Source: Dyadobacter koreensis (GTDB lineage Bacteria > Bacteroidota > Bacteroidia > Cytophagales > Spirosomataceae). From it: a DNA stretch of 64,000 bases. Shown here piece by piece: positions 1 through 7,883 of the stretch (the stretch's first letter is position 1; every line of letters starts with the position of its first letter). Position numbers and translations under genes: made by a program. Location: the NCBI RefSeq assembly GCF_900108855.1, contig NZ_FNXY01000004.1, positions 1 to 64,000 of the forward strand, given 5' to 3'. The notes beneath the pieces are model-generated. The model did no database searches, was not told where the DNA came from, and saw only the letters and a program-made list of their open reading frames with translations.

Positions 1-208
1 CGAAGTCTTCATACGGAAGTAGGATCTTTTTACGATCCGCCTGCTGGATCAAAAAAGACTCGTACTCCTGTTCGCTCATGTTAAGATACTTGATAACCGT
101 GCGCCGGTTCAGTACCAGGTAACTGCTGATGTGCCGGACGGACAGACCTTCACGGTGCATTCGGTGGATTTCGAAATAAGTCATAAATTTGGCTAAATAC
201 ACATTCAT
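1..208 (-). CDS. istA: IS21-family transposase IstA, N-terminal part (runs off the window)
   Basis: This is the first 69 codons of a transposase whose remainder is left of the window. The translation starts MNVYLAKFMTYFEIHRMH and continues through a helix-turn-helix with REGLSVRHISSYL and LNRRTVIKYL. That is the classic IstA N-terminal DNA-binding signature (IHxLHxEGLSxRxIAxxL, NRxTVxKYL). The start at 208 fits the family; an internal Met at 184 is possible. IstA acts with the ATPase IstB in cut-and-paste transposition. The catalytic DDE core is not in view, so activity cannot be judged. Confidence 0.85.
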   Translation of the reverse strand, partial: MNVYLAKFMTYFEIHRMHREGLSVRHISSYLVLNRRTVIKYLNMSEQEYESFLIQQADRKKILLPYEDF

Positions 209-242
209 AAATGCCAGGGTTGGTAAGCCGGCAATTTAGGTG

Positions 243-278
243 TAGAAAGCTTTGGGGGCATGCCCCCAAAGCTTTCTA
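243..278. repeat. 36-bp perfect palindrome inside the IS end
   Basis: TAGAAAGCTTTGGGGGCA is followed directly by its exact reverse complement, centred between 260 and 261, with no loop. It lies between the istA start and the terminal repeats. It could form a strong hairpin in RNA on either strand. Plausible roles, by inference, are blocking read-through from the host into istA or translational control of the transposase. Confidence 0.9.
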
Positions 279-279
279 T

Positions 280-353
280 CTGGTGCATTCTTGTTACCAA
301 TTATGGTGCACTCTTATTTACCAATCGTGGTGCATTGTTATTTACCGATCACA
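280..353. repeat. Three tandem ~24-bp terminal repeats of the IS21 element
   Basis: Three copies start with TGGTGCA (at 280, 304 and 328) and share the pattern TGGTGCAnTnTTnTTTACCnATnn. The period is 24 bp. Repeats of this sort at the tips of IS21-family elements serve as transposase binding sites. The last copy runs to the presumed IS tip. Confidence 0.8.
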
Positions 354-386
354 CATGCTGTTCATCATCAATTATAATGCAATCTA

Positions 387-1472
387 TCATACCGGAAATG
401 TTATTTTTAATGATACATTAAAATGAATTTCACTTTCCTTAATTAAAAACTCGGAATGGTTTCCGTAAGTCAGTTTGAGCTGCTGCCTGATATTATGGAG
501 GCCGATACCATTTGAAAGTTCTTTTAACCCTTTTCCCTTTTTGTTGCTGATCTCAAATGATAATTCGTTCACAGACGTATTGATCTTAATCCGCATGCTA
601 TGGACCGGATCATGTAAATCTCCATGTTTGAAAGCATTTTCAACGAGTGTAATAAGTACCAGGGGAACAATGCTGATAGACTGGTCATCAATCTGCTCGT
701 CGTACCGGATGTTTAATCTGTGATTGTGACGACGTTGATTAATCTCGATCACATTTTTCATGTGTTCCAATTCGTCCATAATATTGACGGTTCCATCAAT
801 GCTGACATTTTTCCCAAGCGCATATCTCATGATATTGGCTAGTATCAGTATGGAATCTGCGGTCTCTCTATCCAGTTTGATAACCTTTGCGTATATGAAA
901 CTTAGGGAGTTGAATAAAAAATGCGGGTTAATCTGGTGCTTCAATGCGCTGAGTTCTGCTTCGGTCTTTTCCTTTTCCAGCAAGATTCGCTCTCTGCCTT
1001 TGTGAACCCAGTCAACCAGCAGTGCCGCAGAAAAGCTGGTAACCATAACATACACATAAGAGATTAAAAGTAGCCATCCAATACTATCTTCGGGTAAAAT
1101 TGGTGGAGAAGAAAAAGAACTATTACGCTCCCGTTGTCGTATCTCAATTGCATATGAAATGTAATCAAATGCAAACTTGACGGTGAAGAACAGCAATCCA
1201 ATAATAACAACCTTTCGGATACTCTGTTCTTTACGCATTGCAGGAAGTATTACCACGAAAATGAGCATGTAATGTGTGATTACCGACTCGATAACGAAGG
1301 TCAGAATATTCAACAGTATACCGGTTTGACCGGCGAAGTTTCGTGCGGTTTGTGCTGGATTAACCACATAAGAGAGAAAAAAAAACGAGCCGTAAAGACA
1401 CAAGGACAATAATGCTAACAATATCAGCCGCTTATAATTTACTCTAAGAAACTCCCATGCTGATTTTAACAT
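387..1472 (-). CDS. LytS/YehU-type sensor histidine kinase, inner membrane
   Basis: This 361-aa protein has four predicted membrane spans in its first ~165 residues: about 15-37, 50-75, 87-110 and 132-155. A short coiled linker (KEKTEAELSALKHQ) follows. Then comes the His_kinase domain with phosphoacceptor motif NPHFLFNSL (His184) and a HATPase domain with LVENAFKHG near residue 280 and NGIGLHNIRQQL near 328. Kinases of this family phosphorylate LytTR-type response regulators and are normally encoded next to them. Here no regulator is adjacent: the gene ends only ~33 bp from the IS21 tip, so the partner may have been separated by the insertion or lie elsewhere. The reading frame looks intact. 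The ligand is unknown. Confidence 0.88.
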   Translation of the reverse strand: MLKSAWEFLRVNYKRLILLALLSLCLYGSFFFLSYVVNPAQTARNFAGQTGILLNILTFVIESVITHYMLIFVVILPAMRKEQSIRKVVIIGLLFFTVKFAFDYISYAIEIRQRERNSSFSSPPILPEDSIGWLLLISYVYVMVTSFSAALLVDWVHKGRERILLEKEKTEAELSALKHQINPHFLFNSLSFIYAKVIKLDRETADSILILANIMRYALGKNVSIDGTVNIMDELEHMKNVIEINQRRHNHRLNIRYDEQIDDQSISIVPLVLITLVENAFKHGDLHDPVHSMRIKINTSVNELSFEISNKKGKGLKELSNGIGLHNIRQQLKLTYGNHSEFLIKESEIHFNVSLKITFPV

Positions 1473-1652
1473 TTCATTAAATTAAGAAAATTCGAATAAG
1501 TCAGATTCCTGAAACCTATTAACGGGTTAAGCGGCAATCGAATTACGTTTTCCATTATCCAATCCCGAGATTCGTAGACAATTGCATAGATCTTGCATAA
1601 CCAGGTTCTCGATCTGTGCAATTATTTGTGCGATAGGATTCTACGAAATCTT

Positions 1653-2054
1653 CTATTCGTATTTAATAAATGTGGCAACAATCTTTTTTTCCTTAATATC
1701 CATTGTCGAAGATGAATTAGTAGCAACGACTTTCTGTTTTTTTGTTTTGGAAACCACGGCTGTTCCATTTTGCTGCGTGGAAATTACATCTTCGGTAAGG
1801 CTCATAATCACTCCATCTGCGCCGTTGGCCTTACCCAACTCTATAACCTTTTGCTGCATAGCGCCCATTGAGCTGAAACCTTTTGCAAGATTAGTCGTGC
1901 CCATAGTGATGTAATTTTTTTTAACATCTGATTTATCAAGATAGACATCTACATTTTGAGTGGGTGAATAAGTTTTCCCGAAATAGGATGGCTTCGAGCA
2001 TGCCGCTAATAATGTGATGACCAGAAAGACGAGTAAGTGAATTAATGCTTTCAT
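1653..2054 (-). CDS. Small outer-membrane-type lipoprotein, function unknown
   Basis: A 133-aa protein with a hydrophobic signal (LIHLLVFLVITLLAACS) ending in a lipobox LAAC, so Cys19 is the likely lipidated residue. The mature part contains YSPTQNVDVYLDKSDV and a GKANGADGVIMSL stretch resembling the GADG turn of small alpha/beta proteins of the YbjQ type. A basic/serine-rich tail follows. No catalytic motif is visible. It stands alone between the kinase and the SnoaL gene with long flanking spacers. The protein assignment is firm; the function is not. Confidence 0.75.
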   Translation of the reverse strand: MKALIHLLVFLVITLLAACSKPSYFGKTYSPTQNVDVYLDKSDVKKNYITMGTTNLAKGFSSMGAMQQKVIELGKANGADGVIMSLTEDVISTQQNGTAVVSKTKKQKVVATNSSSTMDIKEKKIVATFIKYE

Positions 2055-2412
2055 TTCAATTGTTCTTATTGTTTTAAGATATAACTGGTTTATTTCAGAC
2101 GGAGAAGGAGCCTGTTGATTACATCAGGGTAATTGGTAAAAACACGATGTTTTTAGACTCACTTTCTGATTGAAAATTTCTTTTTCCTAAACCATAAAAC
2201 AAAAGTAGTGGGGCAGGCAAACTTGAAAAAATCTATTATTTAAACAGGCGTTTTGTAAATGCCAATGCAAATAGATATACTATTTCAAAAGTGCGGCATG
2301 TCGTTAGAAAACTCGTGGCCGGAAAATAAAAGGCTATAACCGGCCACTAACAGAGAATTATATCTCCGTACAAGTTTGAACTTTGAAGATGGTAATATGT
2401 TCTGGTAAATGT
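2055..2412. other. Intergenic spacer (358 bp), mostly featureless
   Basis: No convincing reading frame was found. The only clear structure is the GTGGCCGG/CCGGCCAC inverted repeat at 2315-2347. The rest is AT-rich and presumably holds the promoter of the leftward lipoprotein gene. Confidence 0.6.
2315..2347 (-). terminator. Possible terminator hairpin after the SnoaL-like gene
   Basis: Inverted repeat GTGGCCGG (2315-2322) and CCGGCCAC (2340-2347) with a 17-nt loop. On the minus strand it is followed by GAGTTTTCT, a modest T-rich tail. It lies about 65 bp beyond the stop of the leftward hydrolase/SnoaL operon. Confidence 0.4.
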
Positions 2413-2763
2413 TTATGGAATTTCGATGACATATGCTCTTAATTCAGCCATCTTGCCATCCTGAAAACGCCAGACATCGCAATAGGAATAGTTGATTTTT
2501 TTTCCACTTTCGTCCTTCATGCTGATCTTTCCCATTGCAGAGACTAAATCACCTTCGGCAATTAAATGTTCAACATCAAACTCCGGTGGTTCCAAATAGG
2601 CTTCTTTCATATAAGCTCTAACCGCATCCTTTCCGTGCAGCGTCTGGTCGCCCACAAATTCGTACCGAATGTTTTCAGCGCAAAAAAATAGAAATCCTTC
2701 ATTATCTCCTGCGGCCACCGCGGCGTTCGCTTTCAATAATGTTGCCTTGTTATCTGAATTCAT
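2413..2763 (-). CDS. SnoaL/NTF2-like fold protein
   Basis: A 116-aa single-domain protein with the SnoaL-like pattern: N-terminal helix, ENIRYEFVGDQTLHGKDAVRAYM in the middle, and a C-terminal sheet WRFQDGKMAELRAYVIEI. Members are cytosolic cone-shaped proteins that act as isomerases, cyclases or ligand binders, or have unknown roles. It follows the alpha/beta hydrolase by 39 bp on the same strand, so the two probably share a transcript and a small hydrophobic substrate. The specific reaction cannot be read from the sequence. Confidence 0.8.
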   Translation of the reverse strand: MNSDNKATLLKANAAVAAGDNEGFLFFCAENIRYEFVGDQTLHGKDAVRAYMKEAYLEPPEFDVEHLIAEGDLVSAMGKISMKDESGKKINYSYCDVWRFQDGKMAELRAYVIEIP

Positions 2764-2802
2764 GTTGAGATATACATTGTTTAATAAATATTTACCGCGA
2801 GC

Positions 2803-3672
2803 CTAAATCGCCAGGGTTTTCATAAATTCTAGTATATCAGCTCCGATCTCCGCGGCGTTAGTTTCGAGGGCAAAGTGACCTGTATTGTAAAACTTCAAGA
2901 TCGCTTCCGGCAGATCCTTTTTATATGCTTCAGCTCCGGCGGGTAAAAAATACGGATCTTTGTTTCCCCAGACCAACAATAATTTTGGCTGGTATGTTCG
3001 GAAGTATTTGTGAAATTCCGGGTAAAGTGCAACATTGGTTCTGTAATCTTTCACCAAATCCAGCTGTATCTCAATATTGCCCGGCCTGTCCAGAAAATGC
3101 TGGTCAAGCGTATAGGTCTCGGGCGCGATTAATGATGGGTCGGGAACACCTTCATGGTATTGAAACCAGGTTGCCTTATAAGAAACAAAATCCCTGAGCG
3201 ACTCACGGTTTGCTTGCGACGGATCTTTCCAATATCGCTGTATCGGGCTCCATTCCTTGCTCAGACCTTCTTCATAAGCATTGCCATTTTGGGAGATGAT
3301 GCCAGTAATCTTTTCGGGATTTGCCATGGCTAGGCGCAGACCTACCGGCGCGCCGTAGTCAAAAACATAAATGGCAAAACGTTTCATGCCAAGTTGATCA
3401 ATGAATGCTTGCATCGTGTTGGCAAGATTGTCAAAAGTATAGCTGAATTCCTGAGTTTCCGGCGCGTCAGAATAGCCGAATCCAGGCAAGTCCGGGGCAA
3501 TAACATGATATTGTTTGCTCAGGGTCGGAATCAGGTTTCTGAACATATGAGAGGACGTGGGGTAACCGTGCAGCAAAAGTAAGGTAGGTGCATCGGGCGC
3601 TCCCGCTTCCCTGTAAAATATGTTTAAATCATTGACTATTAACTTTTTGTAATGAACTGATGTACTTTCCAT
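2803..3672 (-). CDS. Alpha/beta hydrolase, haloalkane dehalogenase/epoxide hydrolase type
   Basis: A 289-aa cytosolic hydrolase. HGYPTSSHMFRNL carries the oxyanion-hole HG. The nucleophile elbow reads YVFDYGAPVG, giving Asp rather than Ser as nucleophile. This is the hallmark of the dehalogenase/epoxide hydrolase branch. The acid is likely the Asp in WGNKDPYF and the base the His in TGHFALE. No signal peptide is present. It is divergent from a LysR regulator across a 97-bp spacer with dyad motifs, and is followed by a SnoaL-like gene. Substrate is unknown; candidates are epoxides or small esters. The fold and catalytic residues are clear, the EC class is not. Confidence 0.85.
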   Translation of the reverse strand: MESTSVHYKKLIVNDLNIFYREAGAPDAPTLLLLHGYPTSSHMFRNLIPTLSKQYHVIAPDLPGFGYSDAPETQEFSYTFDNLANTMQAFIDQLGMKRFAIYVFDYGAPVGLRLAMANPEKITGIISQNGNAYEEGLSKEWSPIQRYWKDPSQANRESLRDFVSYKATWFQYHEGVPDPSLIAPETYTLDQHFLDRPGNIEIQLDLVKDYRTNVALYPEFHKYFRTYQPKLLLVWGNKDPYFLPAGAEAYKKDLPEAILKFYNTGHFALETNAAEIGADILEFMKTLAI

Positions 3673-3707
3673 ATTAATCTTTGTTTTTGATATGTCAAAA
3701 TTAACCC

Positions 3708-3720
3708 TGATATTTGATCA
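3708..3720. promoter_or_regulatory. LysR-type T-N11-A box
   Basis: TGATATTTGATCA is a T-N11-A motif with TGAT/ATCA dyad symmetry in the divergent spacer between the hydrolase and the LysR gene. This is the usual binding-site form for LysR-type regulators. A second dyad, GTGAT-N7-ATCAC, lies at 3737-3753, close to the LysR start, and could be the autoregulatory site. Confidence 0.5.
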
Positions 3721-3769
3721 TAACAAACGATTAATAGTGATAGAATAAATCACTTTTTATGATTAGCGA

Positions 3770-4669
3770 ATGAATACTAACGATCTGAAAATTTTTGAAG
3801 CCGTTGCAGTGACTGGAAGTTTTACCAAAGCGGCCGCAGCGATGTTTACGGTACAATCCAACGTCACTGCCAGGATTAAAAGCCTGGAAGAAGAATTTGG
3901 TGCGGAACTGTTTTCCCGTACATCCCGCAAGGTCGAGCTTACTTCCAGCGGCAAAATTTTAATGCATTATTGTAAACAGATCGGTAGTCTGGTCGCTGAT
4001 GCTAAAAGCAGCATCCAAAGTAACACCAAAATAAGTGGTAGTCTCAAAATCGGGTGTATAGAAACGACTATGGCTTTAAAAGTCCCTGAGATTCTGAACC
4101 ATTTTGAAGAGAAGTTTCCGGATGTCGAATTGGAGTTTAAATCCCAGATGAGAAATGCACTAATTGATGATGTATTGAATTTCAATCTGGATGCAGCATT
4201 TGTATCGGGACCAATTAATGTGAGCGGCCTGGAACATATCAAAGTCAAGGAGGAACAACTTGTCATTTTAACTGCTTCGCAGGGGCCGGAAATTGGAGAA
4301 TTACTTGCAAAAAAACATGTAAAGATCGTGGTGTTTGGAGAGGGCTGCATATTCAGAACAAGACTGGAATCCTGGTTAAGCTCCAAAGGCATAGTGCATT
4401 ATAAAAATACTGTACTTAATTCAATTGAAGGTATTATCAACTTTGTCGAAGCTGGTTTAGGTATCAGCATCTTGCCCGAAGAGGTAGTTTCAAGATATTA
4501 TGCAGGCAGGAAACTGACCAAATATGCTTTAAACAAACAACTGGGAACGATGAATACCGTCATGATTTATAGAAGTGATAAAATCCAATCCGGCGCATTA
4601 AGGGCATTTATTGACTTGTATTTTCACGCAGGTAAAGGATCAGATATTGGCGATAGATTTTTTAGTTAA
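3770..4669 (+). CDS. LysR-family transcriptional regulator
   Basis: A 299-aa regulator. The N-terminal winged HTH is canonical: NDLKIFEAVAVTGSFTKAA, then VQSNVTARIKSLEEEFG and LFSRTSRKVELTSSG (residues ~3-60). A periplasmic-binding-protein-like effector domain covers ~90-290. It is divergently oriented to the hydrolase/SnoaL pair with LysR-type boxes between, so it most likely controls them in response to a small molecule. Its 3' end overlaps the convergent AraC gene by 8 bp (4662-4669). Family assignment is certain; the ligand is unknown. Confidence 0.92.
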   Translation: MNTNDLKIFEAVAVTGSFTKAAAAMFTVQSNVTARIKSLEEEFGAELFSRTSRKVELTSSGKILMHYCKQIGSLVADAKSSIQSNTKISGSLKIGCIETTMALKVPEILNHFEEKFPDVELEFKSQMRNALIDDVLNFNLDAAFVSGPINVSGLEHIKVKEEQLVILTASQGPEIGELLAKKHVKIVVFGEGCIFRTRLESWLSSKGIVHYKNTVLNSIEGIINFVEAGLGISILPEEVVSRYYAGRKLTKYALNKQLGTMNTVMIYRSDKIQSGALRAFIDLYFHAGKGSDIGDRFFS

Positions 4670-5573
4670 AGGATTCCCGGAACGCAAGGGGCGACATTTC
4701 GGTTTTGTTTTTAAACAATTTATTGAACGATTGCGGACGCTCGAAGCCTAAATTATAGGCGATTTCAGAAACCGATAGATTACTGGCGGTCAAGTATTCC
4801 TTCGCTTTTTCAATCATTTTTTCGTGGATGTGTTGCTGCGCACCTTGTCCGGTGAGAGAACGCAGCGCATCACTTAAATAATTTGATGACAGGTTGAGTT
4901 GGCTCGCCAGATATTCTACTGTAAGAACGCCGTTTTCTACACCCAGTTCATTTTTGAAATAACTTTCAATCATACTTTCAGTTTTTGTCAGCAAATCATG
5001 ATTAACCACCTTGCGCGTTATAAACTGTCTTTCGTAGAACCGCGCGCTATATTGAAGCAATAAATCTATTTGTGCCAAAATAACGTTTTGTGTATGATTG
5101 TCGATATGCTGATATTCTTCTTCAATCTTTTTAAAAATGGCAATCACGTTTTCTTCCTCTCTCTCTGAAAGATGGAGGGCTTCGTTAACCGAATAGGAGA
5201 AGAAGCTGTAATGCTTAATATTTATCGCTAGTGGATTTTTTCCTAAGAAATCAGGATGAAACATCAGTACATAACCGTTTCCTGACTTATTATTATAGGA
5301 ATTGGCTTCATCCACTTCTACCGATTGAACTTGTTTTGGTGCAGTGAAGGTCATTGTGCCCCGATCGAAATCATAATAGTTCTGGCCGTATTTTATTTTC
5401 GACTGAATGTTATTTTTCAGCGAGATGCTGTAAAAGTTTGTAGTAAATTTTTTCCAGACATCAGAAGCGACGGCATGCAGTTCCGAGACATGGACCACGC
5501 TGATCAGAGGGTGCATTGGTGGTGCAACAGAGAGCAGTCGGTGAAATTCGGATAGTGAGTTGATGACTTGCAT
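4662..5573 (-). CDS. AraC-family transcriptional regulator
   Basis: A 303-aa protein with a variable N-terminal sensing half (~1-190) and a C-terminal AraC HTH pair. The first HTH is LTVEYLASQLNLSSNYLSDALRSLTGQGA; the second reads LSVSEIAYNLGFERPQSFNKLFK near 270-295. It is the last gene of a leftward run (hydrolase, DUF4345 protein, AraC) with spacers of 56 and 34 bp, so it probably regulates that run. It converges with and overlaps the LysR gene by 8 bp. No membrane segment is present. Confidence 0.9.
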   Translation of the reverse strand: MQVINSLSEFHRLLSVAPPMHPLISVVHVSELHAVASDVWKKFTTNFYSISLKNNIQSKIKYGQNYYDFDRGTMTFTAPKQVQSVEVDEANSYNNKSGNGYVLMFHPDFLGKNPLAINIKHYSFFSYSVNEALHLSEREEENVIAIFKKIEEEYQHIDNHTQNVILAQIDLLLQYSARFYERQFITRKVVNHDLLTKTESMIESYFKNELGVENGVLTVEYLASQLNLSSNYLSDALRSLTGQGAQQHIHEKMIEKAKEYLTASNLSVSEIAYNLGFERPQSFNKLFKNKTEMSPLAFRESFN

Positions 5574-5607
5574 ATTTTTATGTTTGGGAAATATTGTGCT
5601 GCCCAGG

Positions 5608-5973
5608 TCAAAGCGTTTGTTTCCAGTACAAAAAACCGAAGATTATCGGAGCAATCATTTCGATCAGCAACCAGTATAATTGTTTGATAAAAAATCCATC
5701 TGACACCAGCCCGGTTAATCTTGCCATGATAATACCAAGTGTCAGTGATACCAAAAGCCCTGCGGCTAATGATCCCCACGAAGTCCAGGTATTGTTAAAT
5801 ATCATAAATCCGCCCAAGCCGATCAACATGCCCCATTTTACTCTTTTTTCTATCATCTGGTAAGCGTCTACGGATGTTGAAAATTTACTGAAAAGATCGG
5901 GTTTGATGGCCAGAATTAGCCCGGCGCTCAACAAAATTACGCCTGATATTTTAAGGAGTAAATTCATAGTCAA
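5608..5973 (-). CDS. DUF4345-like small integral membrane protein
   Basis: A 121-aa protein with four hydrophobic segments (about 5-24, 48-62, 68-86 and 98-116). A conserved-looking GIIMARLTGLVSDGF lies between spans 3 and 4. This layout and motif match DUF4345-type four-helix membrane proteins; the match is from memory. It sits between an esterase-like hydrolase and an AraC regulator in an apparent operon. The biochemical role of the family is not established. Confidence 0.65.
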   Translation of the reverse strand: MTMNLLLKISGVILLSAGLILAIKPDLFSKFSTSVDAYQMIEKRVKWGMLIGLGGFMIFNNTWTSWGSLAAGLLVSLTLGIIMARLTGLVSDGFFIKQLYWLLIEMIAPIIFGFLYWKQTL

Positions 5974-6029
5974 TTTAAAAGATAAAACTAATGTCTTTTA
6001 TCAGGTTCATTTTTTTGCCACTCGTTCTG

Positions 6030-6935
6030 TTAAAGATTTTCCTGGAAAAAAGGAATAATTTGTTGCAAAGCCTCATTGGTAGCCTTGGGCTGGTCATATA
6101 AATCGTAGTGTCCGGCACCCTTTACAGTATAAATTTTTTTGTTATCGGAAGCAGCTTTATTATATAAATCGAAACCGTCCCGGTATGAACCAAAAGCACC
6201 CACTTTATCACCAACAATTACCAAAAGCGGTTGTGTAAGGAAATATTCGGCCAGATGAAAAGCATCAAACATGATCAGATTTGCCATACTGGTAAACAGC
6301 AGTTTATTGCAGGAGTTTGGGTGTTGCCCACGCGGCGTCCTGTAATAATCGATAGCTTCCATTAGATCCAGTTCTTCCATACCCGCACGTTTGGCTTCCT
6401 GCACAGAATTCGGTATCCAGTTATTGATGAGTTTTTCAGCGCCATTAGCTTCGGCGGTGCGTTGCTGCGCAACAGCTTTGAGAGTTTCCACAGGTTTGGC
6501 TTCTCTGAATGCCCGGCTTGCATTGGTTGCTGCCACGGTCGCGATTGCCTTAATCCTTTTTTCCGAGATGGAAGCATTGGCTGCGTAGCCACCACCTGCA
6601 CAAATACCCAGCGCTCCTATGCGCTCATTGTCAACAAATTCCAGCGTGGTAAGAAAATCTATGGCACACCGGATGTCTTCAACCCTGGTGGCCGGGTCTT
6701 CTAAAAATCTTGGCTCCCCGCCACTTTCTCCTTGAAAAGAGGCGTCGAAAGTTAGAGTAATAAACGCGCTTGTCGCGAGTTGGCTAGCATACAAACCAGC
6801 GGTTTGCTCCTTCACGCTGCTTCCCGGATGCACACAGACAATAGCCGGATATTTGTTTGTTTTATCAAAATTTTCCGGAAGATATAAGTTTCCGGCTACA
6901 TCCCAGTTTCTGTTTTTGAAAGTTATTTTTTGCAT
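6030..6935 (-). CDS. Alpha/beta hydrolase of the dienelactone hydrolase/YcjY type
   Basis: A 301-aa cytosolic hydrolase. It opens with KYPAIVCVHPGSSVKEQ (oxyanion region) and has a nucleophile elbow GICAGGGYAA in which Cys replaces the usual Ser, as in dienelactone hydrolases. The acid is likely Asp in IVGDKVGAF and the base His in GAGHYDLYD near the C-terminus. The DASFQGESGG segment is typical of the YcjY-like group. It is first in a leftward run with a DUF4345 protein and an AraC regulator. The substrate is unknown. Confidence 0.8.
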   Translation of the reverse strand: MQKITFKNRNWDVAGNLYLPENFDKTNKYPAIVCVHPGSSVKEQTAGLYASQLATSAFITLTFDASFQGESGGEPRFLEDPATRVEDIRCAIDFLTTLEFVDNERIGALGICAGGGYAANASISEKRIKAIATVAATNASRAFREAKPVETLKAVAQQRTAEANGAEKLINNWIPNSVQEAKRAGMEELDLMEAIDYYRTPRGQHPNSCNKLLFTSMANLIMFDAFHLAEYFLTQPLLVIVGDKVGAFGSYRDGFDLYNKAASDNKKIYTVKGAGHYDLYDQPKATNEALQQIIPFFQENL

Positions 6936-7363
6936 GATTCTCTGGTTAATATTGACAATGCAAAAGTCCTAAATTATAAAAACAGGGTTGTTTCCGGATT
7001 ACGGTTAGTTGTGTCCAAATTGATGGTACCATGATATGCAGCAGAATCTGGCGATCAGTTAATTGTTCAGATCAATGCCAGTTTGGTAGATAAAAACGTC
7101 TTTTTAATTTCGCTTGTGCAACGTTTAGGTGCTCTTGAAATCAGTTTCATAATGATCGACAGCCAGGCGGTTGAATCCTTGTTTCTCTCTTTGGTATCGA
7201 CAAAACGCCTGTTCAGATAATATATTTCTTTCGCGATTGCTTGCCGGGTTACTTTTGCTTCGCGGTTTGGGGCAGTATAAAACATTGAAGTTTTGACTAT
7301 CCGTTATTCAAGTCGCATAACCGATCAACTAATTGTCATCATCTTTGCAAAACAAAAAATATC
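6936..7363. other. Intergenic spacer (428 bp) with one doubtful 72-aa frame
   Basis: The spacer separates the leftward hydrolase operon from the rightward ridA gene. A 72-codon leftward frame at 7067-7285 (opening MFYTAPNREAKVTRQ) has a basic, helix-like composition but no recognisable family. It could be a gene remnant or chance. No terminator or clear promoter was seen. Confidence 0.4.
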
Positions 7364-7756
7364 ATGATAAAAACAGTTATCAATCCCTGGACCTGGCAGG
7401 AAGAACTCGCTTATGTACAGGCAGTAGAAGTCACAGGCACAAAAGGAACATTGTACTGCTCAGGTCAGGCAGCGGTGCATGCCGACGGGACACCCAGCAA
7501 TGCTGATATGCGCACGCAGCTCTGTTTGGCGATACAGAATCTGGAAGCGGTTATTGGTGAAGCGGGTTATAAATGCCGTGATATTGTTAAGCTCACTGTC
7601 TACACGACTTCGTCTGATGAGTTTATCAAAAATTGTTTTGATATCTTTCGTGAATTTGTGGCAAAACACGAAATGAGACAGGCAGTTACGCTGATGCAGG
7701 TTGTTGCCCTGAACCAGACATTAAACATAGAGCTGGATGCAATTGCAGTTAGATAG
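7364..7756 (+). CDS. RidA/YjgF/UK114-family protein
   Basis: A 130-aa cytosolic protein with the family pattern: NPWTWQEELAYVQAVEV near the N-terminus, GTLYCSGQAAVHADG (~28-42), LAIQNLEAVIGEAGY, and VKLTVYTTSSDEF. The C-terminal sheet LNIELDAIAV is preceded by an Arg in HEMRQAVTLMQV, in the region where RidA enzymes keep their catalytic Arg. RidA proteins hydrolyse reactive enamine/imine intermediates; several subfamilies have other or unknown activities. The HEMRQ context differs from the canonical PAR motif, so it is probably a divergent Rid subgroup. It stands alone, ahead of an SGNH esterase gene. Confidence 0.88.
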   Translation: MIKTVINPWTWQEELAYVQAVEVTGTKGTLYCSGQAAVHADGTPSNADMRTQLCLAIQNLEAVIGEAGYKCRDIVKLTVYTTSSDEFIKNCFDIFREFVAKHEMRQAVTLMQVVALNQTLNIELDAIAVR

Positions 7757-7883
7757 GGCCACTGATCATAGCTTGAAGACGAACGCGCTGAAAATGGAAA
7801 AGCCTGGATTGTGGCGGAAATGATGCTACATCCTGTTACCCCGATAACCATTGGGGTTTAGAGTGATTTTATTAATTTGATTT

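Larger units (their letters stand above)
1..353 (-). mobile_element. Left (istA-proximal) end of an IS21-family insertion sequence
   Basis: The segment contains the start of an IstA-type transposase read leftwards, preceded by a 36-bp perfect palindrome and three imperfect tandem repeats of about 24 bp. Multiple short terminal repeats outside istA are typical of IS21-family ends, where transposase binds. Reading inward on the minus strand, the outer tip is probably the TGTGATCGG at about 353, which starts with the TG expected for this family. The rest of the element, including istB, lies left of the window. The exact boundary and the target duplication cannot be confirmed without the other end. 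Confidence 0.75.

Noticed and set aside
7067-7285. A 72-codon leftward frame before ridA
   Set aside because: No family features, no support from neighbours, and a basic low-information composition; mentioned only under the spacer.
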